A stretch of 64,000 nt of DNA, from the NCBI RefSeq assembly GCF_011045095.1, contig NZ_JAALDL010000002.1:434001-498000 (forward strand), read 5' to 3'. This DNA is from Grimontia sedimenti (GTDB taxonomy: Bacteria; Pseudomonadota; Gammaproteobacteria; Enterobacterales; Vibrionaceae). The notes below the pieces were generated by a model that was not told the origin of the DNA, did not search any database, and was given only the letters and a program-made list of their open reading frames with translations. Of the stretch, positions 18,745 to 27,158 are shown in pieces; position 1 is the stretch's first letter; each line of letters opens with the position of its first letter. A program made the position numbers and the translations under genes.

Positions 18745-19164
18745 TTAAACTGGATGGTGGAACGAGTCGTCAATTTGCGCTGCTATCGCACGCAGAATAT
18801 CGCGTCGTGAAATACAACCGACCAGCCTTTCATCTTCGTCAATCACCGGATAGACCTTTGGCTTGGCTGGCAGCATTTCTTCTGCAAGGCGGATGATGCT
18901 GTCATCAGGAAGAACAGCCTTCACATCACTGTGCATACAATCTGCTACGTTGTTGCTGTCCTGACAGTAATAACCCGCTTTCAGCAGTTTGTGAATCAAG
19001 TCCTGTTCGGATAGGAATCCAACCACTTTGTTTCTGTCATCAACGACGGGGCCGCCCGTCTGGTTGGCACTAAGCATTTTCTCCAACGCCCTGGAAAGCG
19101 GCATGGAAGCGGTGAAGGTAACCGGTCTTTTGTTCATGTAATCTTTCACTTTGATCGATTCCAT
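18745..19164 (-). CDS. Two-CBS-domain protein
   Basis: 139-residue protein made of a CBS pair, an adenosine-nucleotide-sensing module, and nothing else. The first domain spans about residues 10-60 (PVTFTASMPLSRALEKML, GGPVVDD) and the second about 78-130 (MHSDVKAVLPDDSI, YPVIDEDERLVGCISRRD). I chose the ATG at 19164, which has AGGGGG 5-6 nt upstream; a longer frame to 19314 lacks such a site and adds 50 residues with no CBS similarity. The partner protein is unknown. Confidence 0.85.
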   Translation of the reverse strand: MESIKVKDYMNKRPVTFTASMPLSRALEKMLSANQTGGPVVDDRNKVVGFLSEQDLIHKLLKAGYYCQDSNNVADCMHSDVKAVLPDDSIIRLAEEMLPAKPKVYPVIDEDERLVGCISRRDILRAIAAQIDDSFHHPV

Positions 19165-19337
19165 GCATCCCCCTAGTTTTGTTTGATACGTTGTTAGAAA
19201 CAGGGACAAATCTCTGTAGCTTGTACTAACAGTGTTGACCAAGCTGAAAAAATTACTAGCTGCGACAAGGGTATTTTTACGCTTTGTCACAAATGGAAGG
19301 CGGTTTTCGTTCATTTTTTCACGTAACTGAAACAGAA

Positions 19338-19361
19338 AAGCCGGTCACAATGGACCGGCTT
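19338..19361 (-). terminator. Terminator of the DUF945 gene
   Basis: Perfect 9-bp stem (19338-19346 with 19353-19361) ahead of a short pyrimidine run on the minus strand, 23 bp past the stop. Confidence 0.72.
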
Positions 19362-19384
19362 CATTTACTAGCAAATGCAAGACG

Positions 19385-20698
19385 TTACATAAACATCATC
19401 ATGAGTAGACCAATTGGAATGCGCTCACCCGTTGGAGAAACTGCTTGGTCGCCTTCAATCTTTGCTTCAAGCGTCACGCCATTTTCGCTTTCGCTGATAA
19501 AGCCATAAGGTTCAAGGTTGTTCAGTGAAGCAGAAACTGGCGGTACACCATGAACATAAGCTGCTGGAACATTCACCAACAGGTTACCTTTCAGCTTGGA
19601 CATCAGCGCGCCAAAGTTTTGGGTCACACTGCCAAGGCCCGGTTCAACCGTTAGATCAAACTTGGCATCTACGCGGCCTTCAGGTGTATCCACTTCCAAT
19701 GGCAATAATTCGAAAGTCATGCCGCTTTCTACCAACCCATCCAGAGACGTCGCAAGTTGCATCATATCTTCGTCGGTTGGCTCTGCATTTAAGCTATCTG
19801 CTTTTTCTGCCAGCGTCAGCATGGCGGTGTAATCCAGATCTTTGAAGTTTACGCCCAGCTTGAAGTTATTCAGCTCAATGGTTTCTGGCACATCAAGATT
19901 CTGGAATGAAACGGTATTTTTGTTTGTAATACGCAGTTCTTCAGGCGTTGCCGTTGCGACATCACCATTAGTGGCATCCATTTCATTTCGGACATCAAGT
20001 CCAAGGTTGGTCACGGTCGCAGCCATGCCTGTGACATCAGTCAGGCTCACTGTCTTTGCGTTCATGAGTTGTTGACCAACCCACATTTCATCGACCATTT
20101 TACCTTGGCCAGAGCCGGTAATTTCGGTAAAGGTAAACTTCTCGCCCTCGACACCGGAGAGCTCAACAGAAGGCATTTCCATCTGATAAACGATGTTGCC
20201 GTCTTTGTCCGCTGAACCTGAGACATTGGCTGGTGAGCTGACAATCTTGAGCTCTTCGTCGCCGCCATCCATCGCACGAACAGTCAAATCAAACTGCGTG
20301 TCCCCAAAAATCGACGTTTCACTCACCAAAGTGATTGGTGATTCGCCTGACGGCCAAAGCACTTCAGACAATGCTTTAAGTTCCGGGGTCATATCAATGA
20401 TGGAAATTGAACTGATGCTAAGGAAGCCATGGTCGATTTCACTCAAGACAGTGAAAGACGTTGGTAAGCCTTCTTCTTCATAAACGGTTTTGGTAGAGCC
20501 TGTCAGCGAAAACTTGGTCACTACATTTGAAGATAAGTAGCCACGATCGTAAGAAACGTTTTCAACCGCCATGTAAGGGGATTTGGCTTTCTCTACCTCA
20601 GCTTCATATTGAGACTGACCAATTTGTCCCGTCGCAAACGGCCATAAGACAGCAATCGCTACCGCACCTGCTACAGCCGCATATTTTCCAAAAATCAT
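19385..20698 (-). CDS. DUF945 (YdgA-like) family protein
   Basis: 437-residue protein with an uncleaved N-terminal hydrophobic segment (residues 4-20), then a large periplasmic part of beta-rich repeats, as in the YdgA/DUF945 family of gammaproteobacteria. Typical features are the SPYMAVENVSYDRGYLSS segment after the anchor and the many T-V-x-L strands. The biochemical role of the family is unknown. GGAG lies 5 nt before the ATG at 20698; a GTG two codons upstream overlaps this site and is less likely. The gene diverges from the histidine kinase gene. Confidence 0.82.
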   Translation of the reverse strand: MIFGKYAAVAGAVAIAVLWPFATGQIGQSQYEAEVEKAKSPYMAVENVSYDRGYLSSNVVTKFSLTGSTKTVYEEEGLPTSFTVLSEIDHGFLSISSISIIDMTPELKALSEVLWPSGESPITLVSETSIFGDTQFDLTVRAMDGGDEELKIVSSPANVSGSADKDGNIVYQMEMPSVELSGVEGEKFTFTEITGSGQGKMVDEMWVGQQLMNAKTVSLTDVTGMAATVTNLGLDVRNEMDATNGDVATATPEELRITNKNTVSFQNLDVPETIELNNFKLGVNFKDLDYTAMLTLAEKADSLNAEPTDEDMMQLATSLDGLVESGMTFELLPLEVDTPEGRVDAKFDLTVEPGLGSVTQNFGALMSKLKGNLLVNVPAAYVHGVPPVSASLNNLEPYGFISESENGVTLEAKIEGDQAVSPTGERIPIGLLMMMFM

Positions 20699-20872
20699 TT
20701 TCACTCCAACTGACTCGACTTTCTAGTGCTTCCGAGTGTAACCCATTGGTTCTCATAACCCTATTAGGCAGCGGCGTTTTCTTAAATTATGTGTCAGTTT
20801 GCAGCGCTCTTCTCAGCTTAAAGACGGGCAAAGCGATACACTCACAAAAAATAGAGATTTAACGGTAAACGC

Positions 20873-22828
20873 ATGAATTCCAATGTCATCCTGTGTCTGG
20901 ACGACGACCCTTCTGTATTGGCGCGAATTGAACACGAATTGGTTGGTTTTACCGAAACCTTCGACCTTATCTGCGCCGACAATGCTGCGGCCGCCAGTGA
21001 AATATTAGAGCAACTCCATCGGGAAGATCGCCGGGTCTCCCTTTTCATTTGCGACCACACACTGGGAGAAGATGAAGGTATCAACCTTCTGATTAATATT
21101 GATAATCATCCTGCCTCCCATGGTGCCAGAACCGTGCTGCTTAACGACCAGCCGGATTTGGAAAAAATCATGCAGGCCGTCAACGAAGGGCGATTGAACT
21201 ATTGTCTCACCAAGCCTTGGGCGGACAATGAAATCAGTGAGTTGGCAAGAAAAGAACTCACGCAATTCGTGTTGGAATTTAATACGGACGATCTTCTGCG
21301 TTACTGCAACACGCTGGATCAACGCCGATTGTTGGATGCTCACATCGAGAAAAAACTGGCTTCCTATCGCAGCGGCTTTATCGAATCTTCACTGGGCGTC
21401 TCGGACGAAGAACTGTCTAAACAACTGATTGATGGCATATCGGATTACTTCGAGCAAAGCAGTGAGCACAACGTTAGTCGCCTTTACAGCGAAGACCACA
21501 TCCTTACTCATGAAGACAAACCCAACTCATTCCTTTGGTTTGTGGTGGAAGGGGAAGTCGCGCTACTCAAACGCGATGAAACTGGCGCATCACATGAAGT
21601 GGCAAGGCTTGGCCAAGGTAGCTTGATCGGCGGTATGTCTTTCGTGACTGGCGATGTGTCCTTCTCAACGGGCATTACCCTTCAGCCAACCAAAGTGTTG
21701 AAGCTCAACAGAAATCTGTTTTCCCAAGTGATGCAGGCCCGCAATGACTTATTGCCTCTGTTCTCTAACTATCTGCTTCGCCACTTTAACCGTCGCCTAA
21801 AACGCAGCATTACGACAGAAGTGAAACTCCAGCAAACACTGCAATCGCTGGAATTGGCGCACAAGCAACTTATCGAGAAAGAAAAGATGGCGATGCTCGG
21901 GCAACTGGTTGCTGGTGTCGCCCATGAGCTCAATAACCCGGTTTCTGCGATTTTGCGCAATAGCGAAACCCTTCGCGATAACATTGGCACCCTCATTAAT
22001 GTTGAGCTAAATACCCAAGCGCGCGAGAAAGCGAATCAAATCATGGCGGAAGCGCTGCTCTCTCGTCCGATGTCGACAGCCGATGCCCGCAAACTCGCCA
22101 AAGACATTGAGCCGCTTGTGGGTAACCGCAACCTCGCCAGAAAAGCCGTCAATATGGGGCTGGATAAACCTGATGATGTGGCGTTCTGGACCAAGGCATT
22201 GGGCAACGAGTTCCAGCACACCCTCAATCAATGGGACATGTTCTATCAAGCAGGCAGCTTGCTTCGCTCGACCAATGTCTGCGCAAGACGTATCGCCGAT
22301 ATGGTGAAAAGTCTCAAAACCTATGCCCGTCAGGACGACGAAACCATGCATGAAGTCGACATTCACGAAGGCATTGAAGACACCTTGGTGATGTTCGAGA
22401 ACCAGCTAAAGCGCATTACACTGGTCAAAGATTATGGCGAGTTGCGACCTATCCGCTGCATGCCCATTGCATTGCAACAGGTCTGGACCAACCTGATTTC
22501 CAATGCGCTGGATGCTGTGGGGCAAAATGGCGAGGTTGAAGTTAGAACCCGCGAAACCGTTTATCGCAGCCGCAAAGCCGTCAAAGTCACTGTGATGGAT
22601 AACGGCGTCGGTATTCCTGAAGGGATCAAAGATAAAGTCTTCGAACTCAACTATACCACCAAGCGTGAAGGCCATTTCGGGCTTGGTATTGGGCTTTCTG
22701 TCTGTCGCCAGATTGTTGAGCATCATGGCGGTGCCATTAACGTGAGTTCCTCACCGGGCGAATTTACCGCGATGACAGTGACCCTTCCCTATTCTCCCCT
22801 TATCGCGCCATACATGGAGGACAAATGA
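20873..22828 (+). CDS. Hybrid histidine kinase: receiver, cNMP-binding-like, HisKA, HATPase
   Basis: 651-residue soluble kinase. A receiver domain (1-130) has D11/D12, D61 and K114, but Asn at position 91 where Thr/Ser is usual. A cNMP-binding-like jelly roll follows (about 195-310), then a short coiled coil, the dimerisation/phospho-acceptor helix with H351 in HELNNP, a long insert, and an ATPase domain with the N box NLISNALDAVG, DNGVGIP and GLGIGLS. No membrane segment is present. Its ATGA overlap with the next receiver gene (22825) indicates a kinase/regulator pair. The cNMP cassette lacks the canonical GE...R-x-A core, so it may sense something else or serve as structure. Confidence 0.92.
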   Translation: MNSNVILCLDDDPSVLARIEHELVGFTETFDLICADNAAAASEILEQLHREDRRVSLFICDHTLGEDEGINLLINIDNHPASHGARTVLLNDQPDLEKIMQAVNEGRLNYCLTKPWADNEISELARKELTQFVLEFNTDDLLRYCNTLDQRRLLDAHIEKKLASYRSGFIESSLGVSDEELSKQLIDGISDYFEQSSEHNVSRLYSEDHILTHEDKPNSFLWFVVEGEVALLKRDETGASHEVARLGQGSLIGGMSFVTGDVSFSTGITLQPTKVLKLNRNLFSQVMQARNDLLPLFSNYLLRHFNRRLKRSITTEVKLQQTLQSLELAHKQLIEKEKMAMLGQLVAGVAHELNNPVSAILRNSETLRDNIGTLINVELNTQAREKANQIMAEALLSRPMSTADARKLAKDIEPLVGNRNLARKAVNMGLDKPDDVAFWTKALGNEFQHTLNQWDMFYQAGSLLRSTNVCARRIADMVKSLKTYARQDDETMHEVDIHEGIEDTLVMFENQLKRITLVKDYGELRPIRCMPIALQQVWTNLISNALDAVGQNGEVEVRTRETVYRSRKAVKVTVMDNGVGIPEGIKDKVFELNYTTKREGHFGLGIGLSVCRQIVEHHGGAINVSSSPGEFTAMTVTLPYSPLIAPYMEDK

Positions 22829-23325
22829 GTAAGTACCTTATTTTATGTGTAGACGATGAACGCGATGTTCTGGATAGCGTGGTAAACGACATTTCAGCGC
22901 TGGAAATCCATTTTGTCATTGAAGCGGCGGAGTCGGTCGCGGAGGCCAAAGAGATTTTGGCCGAAGCCAGCGCAGATGATTTGCGGTTAGCACTTATTCT
23001 CTGTGACCACATTATGCCGGAAGATCTCGGCGTGGATTTCCTGATTGAGCTGAATAGCTCGGCGGAAACCCAAAAGGCCAGAAAGCTGTTACTAACCGGA
23101 CAAGCGGGGTTAGAAGAAACCGTTCAGGCGGTCAATCACGCCAGCCTGGATTACTTTATCGCTAAACCTTGGAGCGGCGATACGCTGCAACAAGTGGTGA
23201 TTGACCAGCTCACCACCTTTGTTATTGAGAACGACAGTAATTTGCTCCCTTGGGTAAGTGTGTTGGATGCGGAACGTATTATGGAAGCTATCAGCAATAA
23301 CCGTCTGAGCTACTCTGACAACTGA
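22825..23325 (+). CDS. Receiver-only response regulator paired with the hybrid kinase
   Basis: 166-residue single-domain response regulator with D10/D11, phospho-acceptor D61 in LCDHIMPE, T91 in LLTGQA and K114 in AKPW, and no output domain. It overlaps the kinase gene by 4 bp. Position numbering of all key residues matches the kinase's own receiver, pointing to duplication, and the sequence also resembles the transporter-linked receiver at 14780-15265. It likely acts as the direct phosphate acceptor and passes the signal by protein contact. Confidence 0.9.
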   Translation: MSKYLILCVDDERDVLDSVVNDISALEIHFVIEAAESVAEAKEILAEASADDLRLALILCDHIMPEDLGVDFLIELNSSAETQKARKLLLTGQAGLEETVQAVNHASLDYFIAKPWSGDTLQQVVIDQLTTFVIENDSNLLPWVSVLDAERIMEAISNNRLSYSDN

Positions 23326-23506
23326 GTCGACACTTAGGGTGACCAGGCCCTAATTCCTGACATTCAATGTCGTGAGTGGTCAAAAAATCAGCCTTTTAAG
23401 TACAAAATAACGGTCATAGCGCCAGATTAAGGTGCTATGCTGTTGTTTCGCAAAAGCGACTTCTATTAGAATACGCACACAATATTTTCTTCACGAGACC
23501 CTTTTG

Positions 23507-24064
23507 ATGCGCAAAACCAAGATTGCCGGTATTTTGCTGGCTGCCGCGACTTCTGCTGGCTTCTCTGCTGCAAGTGCTGCTAACGACACAACCATGAGCA
23601 ACTTCAGCTACGACTACTTTGAAGCTCGCGTTGGTATCAGCCCAGTCACATACGGTGTTGGTTTCAGCACTTCGATTCACCCGAATGCGCACATCCGCGC
23701 CGAAATCGACACTGAGTTCGAATCTGATTTCGATACCACTGCAGCGATTGGTTTCCATGCGCCAGTAAACAACTGGGCAGACGTCTATGGTGAGCTGGGT
23801 CTTCGCACCATGAAGCAGCGTGGAAAATACAACCACGACACAGAGTTTGGTGTGGAAGTAAACCTGGGTCTTCGTCAGTGGCTAAGCCCACAACTGGAAG
23901 TAGGTGCTGAAATCGGTCATCTATCTATCCATGACGACGATGACATTTTCGGTTCTGTGAATGCTCGCTTCCACGCGACTGAGCTGTTCTCTATCGGTTC
24001 TCAGCTGCGCTTCAATGAAGCTTACGGTGACCAGTTCATGTTCACCACCCGCTTTAAGTTCTAA
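23507..24064 (+). CDS. Small outer-membrane beta-barrel protein
   Basis: 185-residue protein with a signal peptide (KTKI...GFSAASA, cut after about residue 24) and a series of alternating-hydrophobicity strands such as DYFEARVGISP, VYGELGLRT and FGVEVNLGLR. It ends in Phe like BAM-assembled porins. Length and pattern suggest an 8-stranded barrel. I do not recognise a named family. The start at 23507 leads directly into the signal peptide; a longer frame upstream is Cys-rich and unlike coding sequence. Confidence 0.75.
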   Translation: MRKTKIAGILLAAATSAGFSAASAANDTTMSNFSYDYFEARVGISPVTYGVGFSTSIHPNAHIRAEIDTEFESDFDTTAAIGFHAPVNNWADVYGELGLRTMKQRGKYNHDTEFGVEVNLGLRQWLSPQLEVGAEIGHLSIHDDDDIFGSVNARFHATELFSIGSQLRFNEAYGDQFMFTTRFKF

Positions 24065-24077
24065 GCGACGGAACATT

Positions 24078-24107
24078 AAAAAGGCCTCTCATTCGAGAGG
24101 CCTTTTT
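24078..24107 (+). terminator. Strong terminator of the beta-barrel gene
   Basis: Perfect 13-bp stem (24078-24090 with 24095-24107) with a 4-nt loop and T-run, 13 bp past the stop. Confidence 0.93.
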
Positions 24108-24125
24108 TCTAGGTTCTGTTGACGT

Positions 24126-24288
24126 TATACCAATCGTAGTAAATATCTGCTCATCCTAGCTTGTTAAAATGCTCGATAACTGCGTTGAAAAATTTGATTG
24201 TAGAATAACTACTTATCGAAATTTCCCGCCTTATTCTCGAGCATTTTTCCTGCGCTATTTCTGATCACCTACTTACTGTGATTGGTAT
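24126..24288. repeat. MITE-like repeat, copy A (163 bp)
   Basis: It begins TATACCAATC and ends GATTGGTAT. The terminal 15 bp are inverted repeats with two mismatches, and the interior is also roughly self-complementary (TGCTCGATAA ... CTCGAGCA). The reverse complement of 61720-61883 matches it with only about 4 differences. No coding content. Confidence 0.9.
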
Positions 24289-24300
24289 TAGGTGATGATT

Positions 24301-24678
24301 CTATTGGCAATCCGCCACATTAAAACCCTTAGGTGTGTCTTTAGTGATTAGCGTTGCGACAGGCTCATAACCCATGGAAGCGGCCAAGTCTCCATAACGT
24401 GCGTTGATGGTGTGAACCAAAATATCACCGGTTTTTCCACCACACATCTGGGCAAAGCTCATCCCTTCAAGAACTCCACATTGCGAGAAAATAACATCTA
24501 CGCCGCTATTTCTCAGCAAGCTCTCACTCTCAAAGATACTCATGCCTGACGATTCACACTGAACCGCACCTTTGGTTTTATACACTGTGATTTCTTCTGC
24601 GGGCTTGATGGCACAACCTGCCAAGATAACTGCGAGAGCAGTCCCTGACGCCAATCCTCTCAGACCGGTTTTTCTCAT
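24301..24678 (-). CDS. Small lipoprotein of unknown function
   Basis: 125-residue protein with a lipoprotein signal peptide and lipobox LAGC (Cys about 22). Four further cysteines in the mature part could form disulfides. No recognised domain. It lies 19 bp downstream of the TetR gene on the same strand, so the two probably form an operon. Confidence 0.75.
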   Translation of the reverse strand: MRKTGLRGLASGTALAVILAGCAIKPAEEITVYKTKGAVQCESSGMSIFESESLLRNSGVDVIFSQCGVLEGMSFAQMCGGKTGDILVHTINARYGDLAASMGYEPVATLITKDTPKGFNVADCQ

Positions 24679-24697
24679 TGCCTAGCTCCTGAAATGA

Positions 24698-25147
24698 TTA
24701 CTCAATGTCGATTTCTAATAAGTAAATCGTTGATAAGCCGATAAGCTCAATGACCATGGGCTGGCCAAATTGCTCAATCAGTTTGGTAACACCAAAGGCG
24801 ACTTTTTGTTTGCCTTGCTCGCCCCCATTCACCGCACCCAATAGATAACGGATGCAGTTAGAAAATTTGGTTTCGGAGAGCGCTTCAATCCAGGTTCGTT
24901 TGATGGATTCACTGTCAGTTGAGTCGATTTGGCTGGTGACGTAAGCCAGTACCTGCCCTTGAAATGCACTTACCATATCTTCTTTTGTGGGCACGACACG
25001 TTGGATACCGCTTCGGCTCAGCCCGGTTCTTTTGGCGATAGAGCCGTAAGTGACAGCATCCCAACCTTGTTCCATAAAGATGTCAACGATGGTGCGATAG
25101 ATAAGCGCCTCTGTTTCTAAAGCGCCTTGCTTGGTGTTCTTCGCCAT
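24698..25147 (-). CDS. Short TetR/AcrR-type transcriptional regulator
   Basis: 149-residue repressor-like protein with an N-terminal helix-turn-helix (about residues 30-55, YGSIAKRTGLSRSGIQRVV) of TetR type. The C-terminal part is shorter than the usual 190-210 residues of the family. I chose the ATG at 25147 for its AAGGGAA ribosome-binding site; the ATG 7 codons earlier has none. Ligand and targets are unknown. The adjacent lipoprotein gene is the likely operon partner. Confidence 0.78.
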   Translation of the reverse strand: MAKNTKQGALETEALIYRTIVDIFMEQGWDAVTYGSIAKRTGLSRSGIQRVVPTKEDMVSAFQGQVLAYVTSQIDSTDSESIKRTWIEALSETKFSNCIRYLLGAVNGGEQGKQKVAFGVTKLIEQFGQPMVIELIGLSTIYLLEIDIE

Positions 25148-25295
25148 TATTCCCTTAAACCCACCCAAATCAGCGCTCAGCGCTGGGTTACATCAGCCAT
25201 CGCGCTGTTACTCGCGCGTTTATCTTCAGATAGTTCACATTCCTAGTCGCAAATGTTACCTGATTTCGCAGTGGTTTTTTATAATTAGCGGTCAC

Positions 25296-25460
25296 TTTAT
25301 ACCCAAACAACCTGAAGATACTCGCATTCAGAGGTCATCAATGCGTTCAATTCGAGGCAAATTCCGCGAGGAATAGTCGTTCTATTTCCGCGGAATTTAA
25401 CGAAGAAGTGGGCGCATTGAGGGCCTCCCTTCGGGCGACAATGTCCAAATTGATAAGTAA
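25296..25460. repeat. Interspersed-repeat-like intergenic sequence
   Basis: The left end (25296-25319) recurs at 45756-45779 with 2 mismatches in 24. The interior holds a long imperfect hairpin centred near 25378 (ATTCCGCG ... CGCGGAAT). This TATACCCAAAC-type sequence resembles repeats I know from Vibrio genomes. It fills the spacer between the TetR and LysR genes. Confidence 0.6.
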
Positions 25461-25462
25461 AG

Positions 25463-26383
25463 TTAGGCGCTATTCAGCGCGCTTAACTGGCTGTCCAACC
25501 ACTGTTTGAAGGCCAGTATCTTTGCGTTTCCCTGATGTTCTTCCCGATAGACAAGATAGAAACTGTAGGGTGACTTAACAGGGCGATCTACCGGTGCTAC
25601 CAATCTTCCGGACATCAGATAATCCTGTATGTAAGCCATGCGGCCTATCGCCACGCCCATACCGCATGTTGCTGCATCCAAAGCAAGATCTGCCCGATCA
25701 AAACTATGGTTGGTGCCATTGAGTTCAAGTCCGTTAGCATTGGCCCAATAAAGCCACTCATCGCTTAGACTGGCGCTTGCCCATGGGGCCGCATCATGCA
25801 AAAGCTGGCACTGAGCCAGTTTCTCTGGGTTGTCGAAAAGTGAATGGCGCTCTGCATATTCAGGGCTGCAAACCGGCACGATGGCATCATCCATCAGGTG
25901 ATGGCTGATTAGACCGTTATAGCGTCCATGGCCAAAGTAAATCGCACAATCAAAAGCTTCGGCTTTGAAATCGATAAGATCATTTCGGGTTCTGAGATGT
26001 AAGGTGACATCTGGGAAAGCCTCTGAAAACTGGGCAAGTTTTGGCACTAACCACTTTTGTGAAAACGTCGGCGGGGCTGAAATGATGAAGTCACCAAAAG
26101 GCTTGGCCCGATTGAGTTCAAGGAGTTTAAAGCTGATGGCAGAAAACTGTTCGGTCACCACCAACTTTAACTGCTCTCCTTCGTTGGTAAGGGATAAATG
26201 GCGAGGTCTTCGAACAAACAATGACACTTCCAATCGCTGTTCTAGTTTCTTAATCCGGTGACTAACCGCACTCTGTGTCAGGTGTAGCTCTTCAGCTGCG
26301 CGTGTGAAGCTCATGGTTTCAGCCACCACAGAGAAACAGTGCAATCCGGCAAGTAAGGAAGAAGAAAGCTGAGGCAATTTCAT
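25463..26383 (-). CDS. LysR-family transcriptional regulator (DsdC/GcvA-like)
   Basis: 306-residue LysR regulator with an N-terminal winged helix (SFTRAAEELHLTQSAVSHRIKKLE, about residues 23-46) and a two-lobed effector domain. The segments DCAIYFGHG, HHLMDDAIVPVCSPEYA and FDRADLALDAA resemble the D-serine regulator DsdC and the GcvA group. No target gene such as dsdA lies beside it. I took the ATG at 26383, where family similarity begins; the frame is open 23 codons further up, and no clear ribosome-binding site decides. Confidence 0.87.
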   Translation of the reverse strand: MKLPQLSSSLLAGLHCFSVVAETMSFTRAAEELHLTQSAVSHRIKKLEQRLEVSLFVRRPRHLSLTNEGEQLKLVVTEQFSAISFKLLELNRAKPFGDFIISAPPTFSQKWLVPKLAQFSEAFPDVTLHLRTRNDLIDFKAEAFDCAIYFGHGRYNGLISHHLMDDAIVPVCSPEYAERHSLFDNPEKLAQCQLLHDAAPWASASLSDEWLYWANANGLELNGTNHSFDRADLALDAATCGMGVAIGRMAYIQDYLMSGRLVAPVDRPVKSPYSFYLVYREEHQGNAKILAFKQWLDSQLSALNSA

Positions 26384-26531
26384 TGTTTTATTTTGTTTTT
26401 TGGGTGATACGGAGACTTTAGCAATAATCACCTTTTGGGTACACACAGCCAATCACCAGGCGAGATTCATCACTTGAAATAACAGATCTGGTTTTAACGA
26501 TAGGGTCTGTTGACCCTAAGATGCGGGCATA

Positions 26532-26556
26532 AAAAAGCCGCTTTAAGCGGCTTTTT
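26532..26556 (-). terminator. Terminator of the TfoX-family gene
   Basis: A 10-bp stem (26532-26541 with 26547-26556) with a T-run on the minus strand, 18 bp past the stop of the TfoX-family gene. Confidence 0.88.
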
Positions 26557-26573
26557 GGGCATTGAGATATAAG

Positions 26574-27158
26574 TTAGATTGCGCGAAGTAGTTGTTGTTT
26601 GGTTTCTTCGCTCAGCAATGTCCAGTGAGTACCGTTTTGGGCACCAGCGAACATCCACAGTAATTTCACGTCGACATCGTAACCGTGTGCCTCCTGCACT
26701 TTACGGAACAATTCTTCCGGGCTCATTGAGAAGAAGGTGTCTACATCTTCTACGCCCGCTTTTTTGAGCATACGCTCAATGGTCAAACGCAAGTTGGGTA
26801 AATCGCGCAGACGCTTGTTGAGCTTGGAGTCGCGGTATTCTTTCTCTGCTACCGAATTCTCTACGGACTTTTTTACCATCACATCCAACCCCTGATCCTC
26901 CGTTTCGTAAAGATCAGTGATGTCATAGTAGTTCACGATAGCGGTAGAGCTTTTCTTAACGTGAACGAATTTCTTGCACTCTTTGTCGATGAGATTTTGC
27001 GTTAGGTCGTTACCACCACGCAGGTAAATACGGTCTTCCTTAACCAGTGCGAACATAGCTCCGCTCACGAAGAAGCCAGTTCCACCGAACATTGAACGTT
27101 TTTCAGTCTCGCCAAACTGCGACAAGTACTCTACAAAGCCACTTTTAACTTCCAACAC
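26574..27158 (-). CDS. TfoX/Sxy-family DNA-uptake regulator
   Basis: 194-residue cytoplasmic protein. The N-terminal TfoX domain has RSMFGGTGFF and MFALV; the C-terminal domain has RLRDLPNLRLTIERMLKKAG and LLWMFAGAQNGTHW. In vibrios the family includes TfoX (chitin-induced competence with CRP) and TfoY (motility and type VI secretion, c-di-GMP linked). From memory this protein looks closer to TfoY (VNYYDIT, DVDVKLLW), but I cannot settle it. I chose GTG at 27158, which has a perfect AGGAGG 5 nt upstream; ATG codons further up would place that site inside the gene. Confidence 0.88.
   Translation of the reverse strand: MLEVKSGFVEYLSQFGETEKRSMFGGTGFFVSGAMFALVKEDRIYLRGGNDLTQNLIDKECKKFVHVKKSSTAIVNYYDITDLYETEDQGLDVMVKKSVENSVAEKEYRDSKLNKRLRDLPNLRLTIERMLKKAGVEDVDTFFSMSPEELFRKVQEAHGYDVDVKLLWMFAGAQNGTHWTLLSEETKQQLLRAI

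Noticed and set aside
23334-23353. Terminator after the second receiver gene
   Set aside because: A 6-bp TTAGGG/CCCTAA stem exists but no T-run follows on the plus strand.
25131-25376. 81-residue plus-strand ORF
   Set aside because: It runs antisense to the TetR start and through the TATACCCAAAC repeat; composition is not protein-like.
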